Part shown: positions 45,295 to 52,671 of the stretch, one piece after another
Position numbering within the stretch: position 1 is the stretch's first letter
Layout of the letters: each line of letters opens with the position of its first letter
Assembly: GCF_051465645.1 (NCBI RefSeq)
Contig: NZ_CP195790.1
Span: 1,116,001 to 1,180,000, forward strand
Reading direction: 5' to 3'
DNA from: Planctomicrobium sp051465645
GTDB lineage: Bacteria; Planctomycetota; Planctomycetia; Planctomycetales; Planctomycetaceae
Length of the DNA stretch: 64,000 bases
The notes under the pieces: model-generated
What the model was told of the DNA's origin: nothing
Seen by the model: the letters and a program-made list of their open reading frames with translations, nothing else
Database searches by the model: none
Translations under genes and position numbers: made by a program

Positions 45295-46266
45295 TCACAA
45301 GGCCTCAGGTGATTCATTGAATTCCGGCTGATAATCCGGTGACGGCAGTGTCTGAATCTCAATCGGCGCCCCGGGCGCGAGATGCGAATCCAGCTCATAT
45401 TGGGAATCATCAATCGTGCCGCTTTCCAGTAACGTGAATGCTACCGTTCCATTCGGCTGCCCATTCTTGACGGTCCATAGAACCAGGCGGACGAGGATAT
45501 TCGAACGTGTATCGATCTCGAGCAAAGCGTTGCTTAGAAGCGTGTGCGTACGCTTAGGTTTAAGTTGTGCCCAGACGAGTGTTCGCTTGCTGCCAGAGGC
45601 ATCGGATGAGACACGTGAATTGAGATCGAAGTCGACCAGAACTTGATTCATAAGCTGAGGAACGCTCATCGAATTAATCTGGCAGATCTGAACAATAATT
45701 TCAGGCAGATTTTCAAATTGATTACTAAATCGAATCCCCTTCTCCCGCGATCCAGTGATCCAGACTGAGCCGTTCGCCTCACGTCCCAATTTGAATTGAA
45801 TGTCGCCAATCGCACAGTCAGACCAGAATCGATCCCCCCGTGTCCACAGACGAGTGAGAGACGGACCTTCCAGTTTATTATTCTGATTCCATGTCCGTGG
45901 ATCCGGATCGAACCTCACGCGATAACAATAATCGATGCCCTTGGCATGCGTGCTCTGGACACCTTGCAGTACGGTCGCCGCATTTGCGGTGGGATTGTCG
46001 AAATACCGGCCACACAGAAAAGCGACTGCCACAACAATCGCCGCTGTACCCCACCACGAAGCAACTCGACGCCAGGATGCGGAAGCGTCAGGACAAACAT
46101 GAGGCGCGAACTGCGGCGTGACACAGGATTCAGCAAAGGCGCCCGACTGCTCACTCAGAATTCGATGAACGAATACAGAGGAATCAAATTGGGCAGCGTT
46201 CCGTTCCAGATGTTCAAGAACCAGACCATCAATGACGGGGTGTTCGTCACTCTCCCGATTTGTCAT
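45295..46266 (-). CDS. Likely anti-sigma factor / sensor with one membrane helix
   Basis: The 323-residue protein overlaps the sigma-factor gene by the ATGA junction, with GAGGAGG before its ATG, so the two are made together. It has about 75 cytoplasmic-side residues, one membrane helix (WWGTAAIVVAVAFLCG), and an outer region with an outer-membrane-lipoprotein-sorting-like beta character (KGIDYCYRVRFDPDPRTWN, GDRFWSDCAIGDIQFKLG). That layout fits an anti-sigma factor whose outer part senses something in the envelope. No HxxxCxxC zinc motif is seen in the first part, so it is not of the ZAS type. Assigned mainly by position. Confidence 0.65.
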   Translation of the reverse strand: MTNRESDEHPVIDGLVLEHLERNAAQFDSSVFVHRILSEQSGAFAESCVTPQFAPHVCPDASASWRRVASWWGTAAIVVAVAFLCGRYFDNPTANAATVLQGVQSTHAKGIDYCYRVRFDPDPRTWNQNNKLEGPSLTRLWTRGDRFWSDCAIGDIQFKLGREANGSVWITGSREKGIRFSNQFENLPEIIVQICQINSMSVPQLMNQVLVDFDLNSRVSSDASGSKRTLVWAQLKPKRTHTLLSNALLEIDTRSNILVRLVLWTVKNGQPNGTVAFTLLESGTIDDSQYELDSHLAPGAPIEIQTLPSPDYQPEFNESPEAL

Positions 46267-46811
46267 TTGGTGTCCTCCTCAAGATACGGGCGGAGCCATT
46301 CCGCAAGGCTACCCCTGGCCCGATGCAACAGCACGCGGGCATTTCCATGACTGATATTCAACATGTCTGCAATATCGACGAGTGAGTGCCCGAGCGCACG
46401 AAGTTCGAGCGTGGCACGTTGTTCGACTGGTAAGCGTTCCATGCAGGCTTCGATTGCCGCTTCCAGTTCCTGCTTCATTGCCAGTTGAATCGGTTCTGCT
46501 GCAGACGGATCGGCTAAGGGATGCCCCTTTGCTTGTGTCGCCTGTGGCAGTTGATTCAGACTGACTTCGTGATGTTGTCGCCGCGTCCAATTAATGCAGG
46601 CGTTCGTTATGGCACGATAAAGAAGTTTCGTTCCATCATCGCGTAAGTTGTAATCTTTCGCTTTTGCCAGAAGACGTCGGTAACAATCCTGAACAAGATC
46701 TTCAGCGACGTCTTTGTGGCGAACGAGAGTCAATGCATACCCCAGCACCTGCGGCGCCGATTTCGACACCCAGGCTGCGAGTTCTTCGTCAGCGGATTTT
46801 GATTGAGCCAT
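46263..46811 (-). CDS. ECF-type RNA polymerase sigma factor
   Basis: The 182-residue protein has region 2 (YALTLVRHKDVAEDLVQDCYRRLL, with the -10-binding helix following: TKLLYRAITNACINWTRR) and region 4 (LPVEQRATLELRALGHSLVDIADMLNISHGNARVLLHRARGSL, a helix-turn-helix). No region 1 or 3, so it is an ECF sigma. It is the first gene of a four-gene set with an anti-sigma, a DUF1549/DUF1553 protein and a DUF1501 protein, which suggests it controls that pair in answer to an envelope signal. Confidence 0.94.
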   Translation of the reverse strand: MAQSKSADEELAAWVSKSAPQVLGYALTLVRHKDVAEDLVQDCYRRLLAKAKDYNLRDDGTKLLYRAITNACINWTRRQHHEVSLNQLPQATQAKGHPLADPSAAEPIQLAMKQELEAAIEACMERLPVEQRATLELRALGHSLVDIADMLNISHGNARVLLHRARGSLAEWLRPYLEEDTK

Positions 46812-46918
46812 CGGGATCTGCTGTTTGATTGCGAACCTGCATTCCGATGTTCAGTATCATCCAATTGCCCATCCCGAAGATAAACACACGGGCTAGAGGA
46901 TTGTTACAGAGAATTTTC

Positions 46919-46934
46919 AGTTTCTGCAGAAACT
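46919..46934. promoter_or_regulatory. Perfect 16-bp palindrome upstream of the ECF sigma gene
   Basis: AGTTTCTG joined directly to its complement CAGAAACT, about 108 bases upstream of the sigma start. It is the size of a dimeric regulator site. No other copy was noticed in this window. Confidence 0.35.
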
Positions 46935-47037
46935 CCAAATCTTCGATCGGAATGCCGGTTTGAATGTAGTCGGTCTCTCGGCGGATCTGAGTTTCTCGTG
47001 CGATGGCGGATCGAAAACACCCGTCTCTGTTAATCCG

Positions 47038-47079
47038 ACGAACGCTCAGATCTGGCTGGAACCTGATCTGAGCGTTCGT
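47038..47079. repeat. Long perfect hairpin, 15-bp stem
   Basis: ACGAACGCTCAGATC at 47038-47052 and its exact complement at 47065-47079 enclose a 12-base loop. It is between genes and has no U-run on either side. It may be a structured RNA, a terminator remnant or the end of an old element. Confidence 0.6.
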
Positions 47080-47229
47080 ATTCCCCAGATCTCACGAGTT
47101 GGAATGATGAATTAATCGAACACTGCACGACGAATGGCGACGTTCGAGCCTGAGCGAACTTCGTCGCCTGTTCGAAGATCACAATGATGCGTTTTAAATG
47201 ATCCGCTATCATGGCCTCCCGGAAGTACA

Positions 47230-47430
47230 GTGATGCGTGAACGCCAACCGGGAATGACTTTCTGTCGAATGGCGGAAGACGCCGGACCTGATGTCCTTGA
47301 TCCCCCCGGAGGCAATCCTCCTCCATATATGCACACACAGGAAGAGGAGCCGTTCCTGAACCTCAAAGGGGAAGTATTCCGGGAAGTCTCTCCTCGATAC
47401 GGGATCGAGATCAGAGTTCCAAAGCATTGA
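47230..47430 (+). pseudogene. Short cupin-like frame, probably a gene remnant
   Basis: A 66-codon frame (GTG at 47230; ATG at 47233) contains PPGGNPPPYMHTQEEEP, close to the first cupin motif (GGxPPPHxHxxExE), but the rest of a cupin domain does not follow and the second His of HxH is Thr-flanked. It lies 14 bases before an intact small cupin gene on the same strand. It may be a scrap of a second cupin or a small real protein. Confidence 0.35.
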
Positions 47431-47443
47431 GGAATGAATTGAT

Positions 47444-47761
47444 ATGACGACCAGCAATTACCAAATCCGCCAACTGGTGGACGAACTGCCGCTTCCTGAT
47501 TCAGGAAAGCAGAGCCTCGTCCTGACTGATGATGAAAAGGCCAAGGTTATCTTGTTTGCCTTTGCTGTCGGAAGCGGTCTGGCTGAACACGTCGCGCCAT
47601 TGCCAGCAATCATTCAAATTATTCAGGGTGAAGCCACCTTGACCGTAGGAAGCGAAACTGTGAACGGCAGACCTGGAACCTGGATTCAAATGGCTCCCAA
47701 GACACCGCACAGCATTCAGGCCGAAACGCCGCTCGTCATGCTTCTGACATTGTTAAAATGA
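47444..47761 (+). CDS. Small cupin-domain protein
   Basis: The 105-residue protein is a single cupin_2 barrel: SGLAEHVAPLPAIIQIIQGEATLTVG gives the first motif with one His in place of HxH, and GTWIQMAPKTPHSIQAETPLVMLLTLL gives the second with its His. The usual first-motif HxH is reduced to EH, so metal binding may be weak. Cytoplasmic, with no leader. It stands alone between the sigma operon and the stator operon, both on the other strand, and a 9-bp hairpin follows its stop. Substrate unknown. Confidence 0.85.
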   Translation: MTTSNYQIRQLVDELPLPDSGKQSLVLTDDEKAKVILFAFAVGSGLAEHVAPLPAIIQIIQGEATLTVGSETVNGRPGTWIQMAPKTPHSIQAETPLVMLLTLLK

Positions 47762-47764
47762 GAA

Positions 47765-47785
47765 ACGACCTTTAAAAAAGGTCGT
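47765..47785. terminator. Hairpin after the cupin gene
   Basis: ACGACCTTT-AAA-AAAGGTCGT, a perfect 9-bp stem, begins 4 bases after the cupin stop. On the minus strand TTTCTCATTTT follows, so it could also stop transcription from the nine-gene operon that ends 150 bases upstream on that strand. Confidence 0.5.
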
Positions 47786-47931
47786 ACCATGACCTGCTCG
47801 GCCAATCGCTCCTGCCGCAGAGATCTATCACTTTACCTCGAATCTGAATCCGATGCGTGTCCTCGCCAACAGAGAGGGAAGCGAACAGCGGGAAGGTCTT
47901 TCACAAACCGATGCGGTTTAAGACACATTGC

Positions 47932-48840
47932 TTACTGAACAAACCCGTCCGTTCCCCCGCGGTCAAACCATTCTGCGTCACGGGTCGATGGTTGCAGGTC
48001 ATATTCCAGATTCAGGGTCGTGAAGATCTCCCTGAGATGTTGAAAACTGCCGTAGGAATCAGGGCGAACGATCACTGCAAGGTAGTTTTGCCCCGGACGG
48101 AATCGTGACAGTTTCTGAACGATCTGCCGCTTCGATTCCTCAGTCTGATTAAGTGGAATCCCGGCAACCGGATTTGGAGTTGTGATACTGCCCCTGGTCT
48201 CGTTTGATAAAATCAGAAAGTCATCCGTATTCAATCCTTCACGAGTTCCATCCGATGAATATCGATGCCAGATGTAAAGCCGATTGTATTGAAGGACAAT
48301 GATTATCTGCCTTTTCAATCCTGCAGTACGAACGATTGGCATTTCGAGCGTCTTACGTCGGGAGTCTCGTTGGGTGAAAAGTGTCTTCTTGAGATCTTCG
48401 ATTTGGAGTTGAATTGTGTTCAATCGTGATTGATGATCTTTTCTCTCCTGAGACATTTCCTGAGCATGCTGCGCTATCACCTGCAGTTTCTTGTGAACCC
48501 CAGCGAGGCTTGTTTTGAGACTCGCATTCCGGTTTATCTCTTCTTGATAGTTTCCGAGCGTTTCCTTCAGGTCATCTGACGTCAGCTTCGAGATCGTCCC
48601 CATTTGCTTTTCAAGGCTGGACTGCAATCGGAGTTTTAATTCACTGTCTGTCGCTAGCTGATGGCTTATGGCGAGCACTTCAGCTTCTTGTGCAGGACTT
48701 GGTGCGGCTTCTGGATTTCCACTGATCAGCAGCAACAAGACGACCAGCAAAGCGATGAAAATGATCCCGCCGAACGTATTGCAAATCGTGTCCAGCAAAA
48801 GATCAAGACTATTTGCAGGGGGAGAACGTCGTCGTTTCAT
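47932..48840 (-). CDS. TolR/ExbD-like stator subunit B (coiled-coil)
   Basis: The 302-residue protein has one N-terminal membrane helix (DTICNTFGGIIFIALLVVLLLLI) with an Asp at its start, where TolR/ExbD/MotB proteins carry the proton-binding Asp. A coiled coil of about 120 residues follows (heptads around LGNYQEEINRNASLKTSLAGVH and IQLQIEDLKKTLF), then a C-terminal alpha/beta domain ending VRPDSYGSFQHLREIFTTLN and YDLQP. The neighbour at 48837-49676 has the same plan and the same VRPD motif, so the two are paralogues. Last gene of the nine-gene operon; its ATG overlaps the previous stop by 4 bases. Expected to pair with the TolQ-like subunit. No OmpA-type peptidoglycan-binding domain is seen. 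Confidence 0.75.
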   Translation of the reverse strand: MKRRRSPPANSLDLLLDTICNTFGGIIFIALLVVLLLLISGNPEAAPSPAQEAEVLAISHQLATDSELKLRLQSSLEKQMGTISKLTSDDLKETLGNYQEEINRNASLKTSLAGVHKKLQVIAQHAQEMSQERKDHQSRLNTIQLQIEDLKKTLFTQRDSRRKTLEMPIVRTAGLKRQIIIVLQYNRLYIWHRYSSDGTREGLNTDDFLILSNETRGSITTPNPVAGIPLNQTEESKRQIVQKLSRFRPGQNYLAVIVRPDSYGSFQHLREIFTTLNLEYDLQPSTRDAEWFDRGGTDGFVQ

Positions 48841-49676
48841 TCGCCTGCTCCTCGTTCGGGATGGAGCAACTTTGTCTTCGAATCTGTAATGTCATACCCA
48901 TATGAAACGCGGGTTTTATTAAATGACTCCGAGATCTTTGCGAAGTTCTCGACACCGTCTGGTCTAACGAAGAGGAAATAGTAAGAATTCGACGAGGCTG
49001 CGTTTGAGCTTCTCCATTCCAGAAATGCGTCTGCGACTCGCTCTGATTGAAAAAAGCCTTTTCGAGACGCCGTAAATGAACGCGGCTTTTCAGTCTTACC
49101 AATGGGAGCGACTTGAATTCTTGAAGCAGAGACGTCGACGATCCACCCTTCCCTTCGATCACCGCGCGATAAGAAAAACAGGGGGCGGTTTTCTCGTGAT
49201 TCGTCCTGAATTTCATTCGCGATCTTGGCTTGCTCCCGTTCTGCGGCTTCAACCTGATCTCGCATTTGTTTCAGTTCCTGGCGTTGGATATTCCGTTCCA
49301 CTTCCTGGATTTCGTGTCGATTCAATTCTGCCTGCAGTCGCTCCATTTCAAGGACCAATAGATTGTTAGCAGTCTGAAGGTGCTCAATCTGTTCATTCCG
49401 TTCGGAAGATGACATCTGAGCCGCTGACTGAATCAACTCTGTTGTCGTTGCGATCTTTTGCTCCAGAAGCTTGATTTCTTCTTGAAGCTCCTCGCCCTGT
49501 TCCTGAAGTTGTTGAACAGGGCTCTTCGAAGCTGCTGCAGAGAGTTCCGGGCGCTCGATTAATTCAAGGCACAGCAGCAGGACAATCATGATCATGATTC
49601 CGCTGGTGGACATGATGATGTCCTGAAAGAAGAACAGCGTGATCGCGGAGCCAGATTTTCGAGAACGACGACTCAT
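48837..49676 (-). CDS. TolR/ExbD-like stator subunit A (coiled-coil)
   Basis: The 279-residue protein has an N-terminal membrane helix beginning FFFQDIIMSTSGIMIMIVLLL; the Asp at its start is placed like the proton-carrying Asp of ExbD. A long coiled coil follows (about 50-155: LQEQGEELQEEIKLLEQKI and on), then a domain with IVDVSASRIQVAPIG and the closing block FVRPDGVENFAKISESF ... YGYDI that matches the neighbouring paralogue. ATGA overlaps with both neighbouring genes link it tightly to the TolQ-like gene and to subunit B. A heteromeric stator is inferred. Confidence 0.75.
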   Translation of the reverse strand: MSRRSRKSGSAITLFFFQDIIMSTSGIMIMIVLLLCLELIERPELSAAASKSPVQQLQEQGEELQEEIKLLEQKIATTTELIQSAAQMSSSERNEQIEHLQTANNLLVLEMERLQAELNRHEIQEVERNIQRQELKQMRDQVEAAEREQAKIANEIQDESRENRPLFFLSRGDRREGWIVDVSASRIQVAPIGKTEKPRSFTASRKGFFQSERVADAFLEWRSSNAASSNSYYFLFVRPDGVENFAKISESFNKTRVSYGYDITDSKTKLLHPERGAGE

Positions 49677-50545
49677 TCTTCTCCCTTAAGTTCATAAGGA
49701 GTCAATCGCAATCGTCCCACGATATTTCGAGTACAGTATTCGGCGCAGTCATCGAGGAATTCTTCTTCCTGCTTTTTGATCTGGTTCAGGAAAAGTTGAA
49801 CGATGAGAGCCGCCACCAACCCCTGTAACGTCGTCTCAAAGGCGATGGCAAGACCTGCTGTGACCCCTTGAAGCGAGGATTTGATCTCCGAGAGTTGCTC
49901 GGTGGTTGCCAGAACGTCACCAAATCCCCCGATTGAGATAGACAGTCCCTCCACTGTGCCAATAAAGCCGAGTACGGGAATCGCCCAGACGAACCCATTA
50001 ATAATGGAATAGCTGGTTTCGACAGTCGATTCATCCTGCTCCCCTTGAGATCTCAGGATTTCATCAAGATCCGCGATACGCCCTAGATTCCTCAGGTTCG
50101 ACAGAGCAATCTCAATTCGGTTGAGGAGAATGAATTGTCGCGGCTCATCCACAACCTGATGGAGCTTCTTGGTCACTTCACCGACTGTGATTGGAGAAAG
50201 AACGAACTCCGGATTCTCCGGTAACAGCGGAAGTCGAAGGGACTTCCGTTGCAGCCCTAACTTAATTGACTTAAGTACGAGGATGGCCATTGCCCAGAAA
50301 AAGAAAAACACAATTGCATAAGGAACTCGTCCTCGTTCAGTGAACATTTTTGCAACGTATTCATCATGAAATGGAATGAGTGCAGCGTAGAACAGGCATG
50401 TTGTGATCAGCGCTAATAAGAAAGAGCAAAAATTATTGACTCGGGTAAAACGTCCGCCACGGAAAAGAAGTCTCTGTTCCGGGTCAGAACGATGCCACGA
50501 AAGTCGAGGGCCATTTTCAGAGAGTACTGTGCGATTTGTTGACAT
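49673..50545 (-). CDS. MotA/TolQ/ExbB-type proton-channel subunit
   Basis: The 290-residue protein has four membrane helices at about 35-60, 75-95, 180-210 and 225-255. The last two have the family pattern: AIPVLGFIGTVEGLSISIGGF, then LQGVTAGLAIAFETTLQGLVAALIVQLF, in which polar Thr residues would face the pore. A cytoplasmic part with heptad character lies between helices 2 and 3. TolQ/ExbB/MotA subunits form pentamers around TolR-like dimers and turn proton flow into movement. The next two genes are the TolR-like partners. The start lies 5 bases after the previous stop, with a weak ribosome site, so it relies on coupling. Confidence 0.88.
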   Translation of the reverse strand: MSTNRTVLSENGPRLSWHRSDPEQRLLFRGGRFTRVNNFCSFLLALITTCLFYAALIPFHDEYVAKMFTERGRVPYAIVFFFFWAMAILVLKSIKLGLQRKSLRLPLLPENPEFVLSPITVGEVTKKLHQVVDEPRQFILLNRIEIALSNLRNLGRIADLDEILRSQGEQDESTVETSYSIINGFVWAIPVLGFIGTVEGLSISIGGFGDVLATTEQLSEIKSSLQGVTAGLAIAFETTLQGLVAALIVQLFLNQIKKQEEEFLDDCAEYCTRNIVGRLRLTPYELKGEE

Positions 50546-50550
50546 TGAGT

Positions 50551-51297
50551 TTAGTGACGAGTGTTGTAGCGGGCATTAAAGGACGACGGACTGGTACAGA
50601 GGAATACGATTCCTTCCACGAAGGACACGAATGCGGGAATGAACGTCCAGCAGAACAGGACGTAAAGGATTCCCAGAAGCGTGTTTCCCAAGTAAAAGTG
50701 ATGGATTCCTAATCCACCGAGAAGCAGGGCCAAAATGGCCGCCACGTTGCGATCTTTGCGGTTTTCCGGTTCAATCAACTCTCCGAGATTCAGATGCCTG
50801 ACCTGGTATCGGTTTCCACAACGCGGGCAGAATTCACCTCCAATAGGGTCCTGCGTCCCGCATCTCAGGCAGATTCTTTGCAGTTCCGAGGAAGGAACGG
50901 ATGGCTGGCGGTGGACTGCTAGCTGATGATCGAAAAGCTGAAGCTCGGGAACCGATGATGCTGGAACCCAGTCCCGATAACCGTCTTTCCACACGAGATC
51001 GTCCGGATTTAATTTTCCGGTAGTGAATTGGCTTTTAAGTTGAGGCAGAGCTAATGGGCCGACTCGTCGCTGCCCTTCAGCGTAGTACCATCCTTCGCCG
51101 GCGTCGTCGCTGATAGTCGCGATTGCATGAGATTCTGCTTCACCAAGAAATTCGTCAACTGGTTTCCATGACTTACGATCCTGCGAAATCAACTGCTCCG
51201 AGTTGAGCCGCCCTCTGGCTTGCAGCGAATCCAGTTGCTCTCGGTTGAATGGTCCAAGAGTCTTCCCCTTGGATTTCAGGAAGTAATGACTATTCAT
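50551..51297 (-). CDS. Tandem GYF_2 protein with zinc ribbon and TM2 domain
   Basis: The ATG at 51297 lies inside the end of the preceding gene (8-base overlap); the frame continues upstream without reason. The 248-residue product has two GYF_2 (DUF4339) domains, about 3-50 (HYFLKSKGKTLGPFNREQL) and 68-120 (GWYYAEGQRRVGPLALPQLKSQ ... LVWKDGYRDWVPASSV). A zinc ribbon (CLRCGTQDPIGGEFCPRCG) follows at about 140-160, then a TM2 hairpin (NVAAILALLLGGLGIHHFYLG) near the end. GYF_2 domains bind Pro-rich peptides. Probably a membrane adaptor of the system; the Pro-rich stretch of the lipoprotein encoded by the first gene is a possible ligand. Confidence 0.85.
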   Translation of the reverse strand: MNSHYFLKSKGKTLGPFNREQLDSLQARGRLNSEQLISQDRKSWKPVDEFLGEAESHAIATISDDAGEGWYYAEGQRRVGPLALPQLKSQFTTGKLNPDDLVWKDGYRDWVPASSVPELQLFDHQLAVHRQPSVPSSELQRICLRCGTQDPIGGEFCPRCGNRYQVRHLNLGELIEPENRKDRNVAAILALLLGGLGIHHFYLGNTLLGILYVLFCWTFIPAFVSFVEGIVFLCTSPSSFNARYNTRH

Positions 51298-52636
51298 CAA
51301 AATAACCACCCGATTTTGTGCCGTGTGAATGCCCATTTTCCTGGGCGATACGTGCTGGAGCAGGATTCATTAAAAACTGACAGACATCAAGGAAAATACT
51401 CCCCGAGACAAAGATCAGGTATGCGACCAATGGAACGATGCCAGCAATCAGTGCATGAATGACTCCGAGTTGACAGAGAGAATAAATCTCTTCGGATGAC
51501 TTGCTGATGTCATCCGCAAACATCGCTGCGAAAGCTGCGATGCCGAAACCTGCGGCAGCCAGAATTGAACTGATCGCAAAGGTGAACGAACTGACTCTGA
51601 CGAAAAGCTTCAAGATAAAAGAAAGAATTGCGATCCCTTCCTGTCCTGCGCGGGAACTGGAAACAATCTCCACGTTCATCCAACTCGTTTGGAGGAGAAA
51701 GCAGGCAGCCATTCCCAAAACAAACAGAATTTCACCTGCGAGAATGAACAGACCGACTTTAATGTCAAACTTGCTTTCATAGATTCCAAGATAGAGCAAC
51801 GAGCAAAAGCACAAAATTCCCGTTGAAAGTAACACGACCGACGCCATGTTGACCGGGGCTGGCGATGAGATCTGGTTCGGAGTGGTTCGAATCAGTGCAT
51901 CACCGGCTTGAAGAGAATGAATTCCGATATATTTAAGGACGGAGATGACCAGCATTATTCCCAGTCCGGCAAACATGAATTGGACGGAATCAAGCTTGAT
52001 TGACAGCGTCACAAAAAACATCAACTCCAGATACATGGCCAGAGTCAGGCTGAAACCGCCAGCCGCGGAAAGCGAACGGACGAACTGTTGTAATTGCGTC
52101 GCTGCAAAGTGCACTCGCAGCTGCTGTAACACCAGACTCCACAAAAACGTCTGAGACTGACCCGGAGTGTTTTCATTGGCCAGTGAGCCTGCACTTCTCT
52201 GGCGTGAAGATGAACGCGGTGACGAGATCAAGCCAGGCTGATCTCCAGCTGGAATCCATTCCACCAATCCAGAATGCCAGACCATGTCCCTGTGTGTCAG
52301 CTCTCCCCGTGCGGCCAGTTTCTTCAGATCACTGAACGTAACCGGCCCCTGCTGCTCGTCTCCTATGGCATAGAACCACTCTACCGATTTTGAACTGGGA
52401 GAGTCTTCGGGAACGGTGGCGGATGTCGAGGAGTTGCTTTGCTTCGCGCCTGCTGGTTCTCCAAATAACTCGACCAAACTGGTCGCCGGAAGCCAAGTAC
52501 GACGATCGACAGAGACTTCATGATCGGCATGCAACCGGCCTCTCGATCGCAATGAGCGTAGCTGATCCTGACCAAACGGGCCGAGGATCTTCCCGCTGAT
52601 GCGAACAAAATGTCTAGGAGAGTTAAGGTCGGACAT
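51290..52636 (-). CDS. Tandem GYF_2 protein with multi-helix membrane domain
   Basis: The 448-residue protein starts with two GYF_2 domains: RHFVRISGKILGPFGQDQL at about 7-55, and EWFYAIGDEQQGPVTFSDL ... MVWHSGLVEWIPAGDQPGL at 85-138. After a Ser/Arg-rich linker about six membrane helices follow (for example FSLTLAMYLELMFFVTLSI, LFILAGEILFVLGMAACFLL and LIAGIVPLVAYLIFVSGSIF). The membrane part is not a transporter family I recognise. It shares its N-terminal plan with the next gene; they probably arose by duplication of the GYF part. Start ATG 52636, 35 bases after the preceding stop. Confidence 0.82.
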   Translation of the reverse strand: MSDLNSPRHFVRISGKILGPFGQDQLRSLRSRGRLHADHEVSVDRRTWLPATSLVELFGEPAGAKQSNSSTSATVPEDSPSSKSVEWFYAIGDEQQGPVTFSDLKKLAARGELTHRDMVWHSGLVEWIPAGDQPGLISSPRSSSRQRSAGSLANENTPGQSQTFLWSLVLQQLRVHFAATQLQQFVRSLSAAGGFSLTLAMYLELMFFVTLSIKLDSVQFMFAGLGIMLVISVLKYIGIHSLQAGDALIRTTPNQISSPAPVNMASVVLLSTGILCFCSLLYLGIYESKFDIKVGLFILAGEILFVLGMAACFLLQTSWMNVEIVSSSRAGQEGIAILSFILKLFVRVSSFTFAISSILAAAGFGIAAFAAMFADDISKSSEEIYSLCQLGVIHALIAGIVPLVAYLIFVSGSIFLDVCQFLMNPAPARIAQENGHSHGTKSGGYFDE

Positions 52637-52671
52637 CGATCTTCTCTAATAGCGGACAGAAGCAATTCTGA

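Larger units (their letters stand above)
46812..47229. promoter_or_regulatory. Sigma-operon upstream region with two palindromes
   Basis: No convincing gene. Two structures stand out: the 16-bp palindrome at 46919-46934 and the 15-bp-stem hairpin at 47038-47079. The sigma operon promoter should lie between 46812 and about 47000. A minus-strand 84-codon frame (47112-47366) has protein-like wording but conflicts with the cupin-like frame on the other strand. Confidence 0.45.

Noticed and set aside
45796..46350. Plus-strand frame of 184 codons opposite the anti-sigma gene
   Set aside because: The minus strand has the overlapping sigma/anti-sigma pair with good ribosome sites; the plus frame has no features.
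47932..50545. Assignment of the TolQ/TolR-like genes as a standard Tol-Pal or ExbBD-TonB system
   Set aside because: No TolA, TolB, Pal or TonB gene is near; there are two long coiled-coil TolR-like proteins, and the operon is built around a GTPase and GYF proteins.
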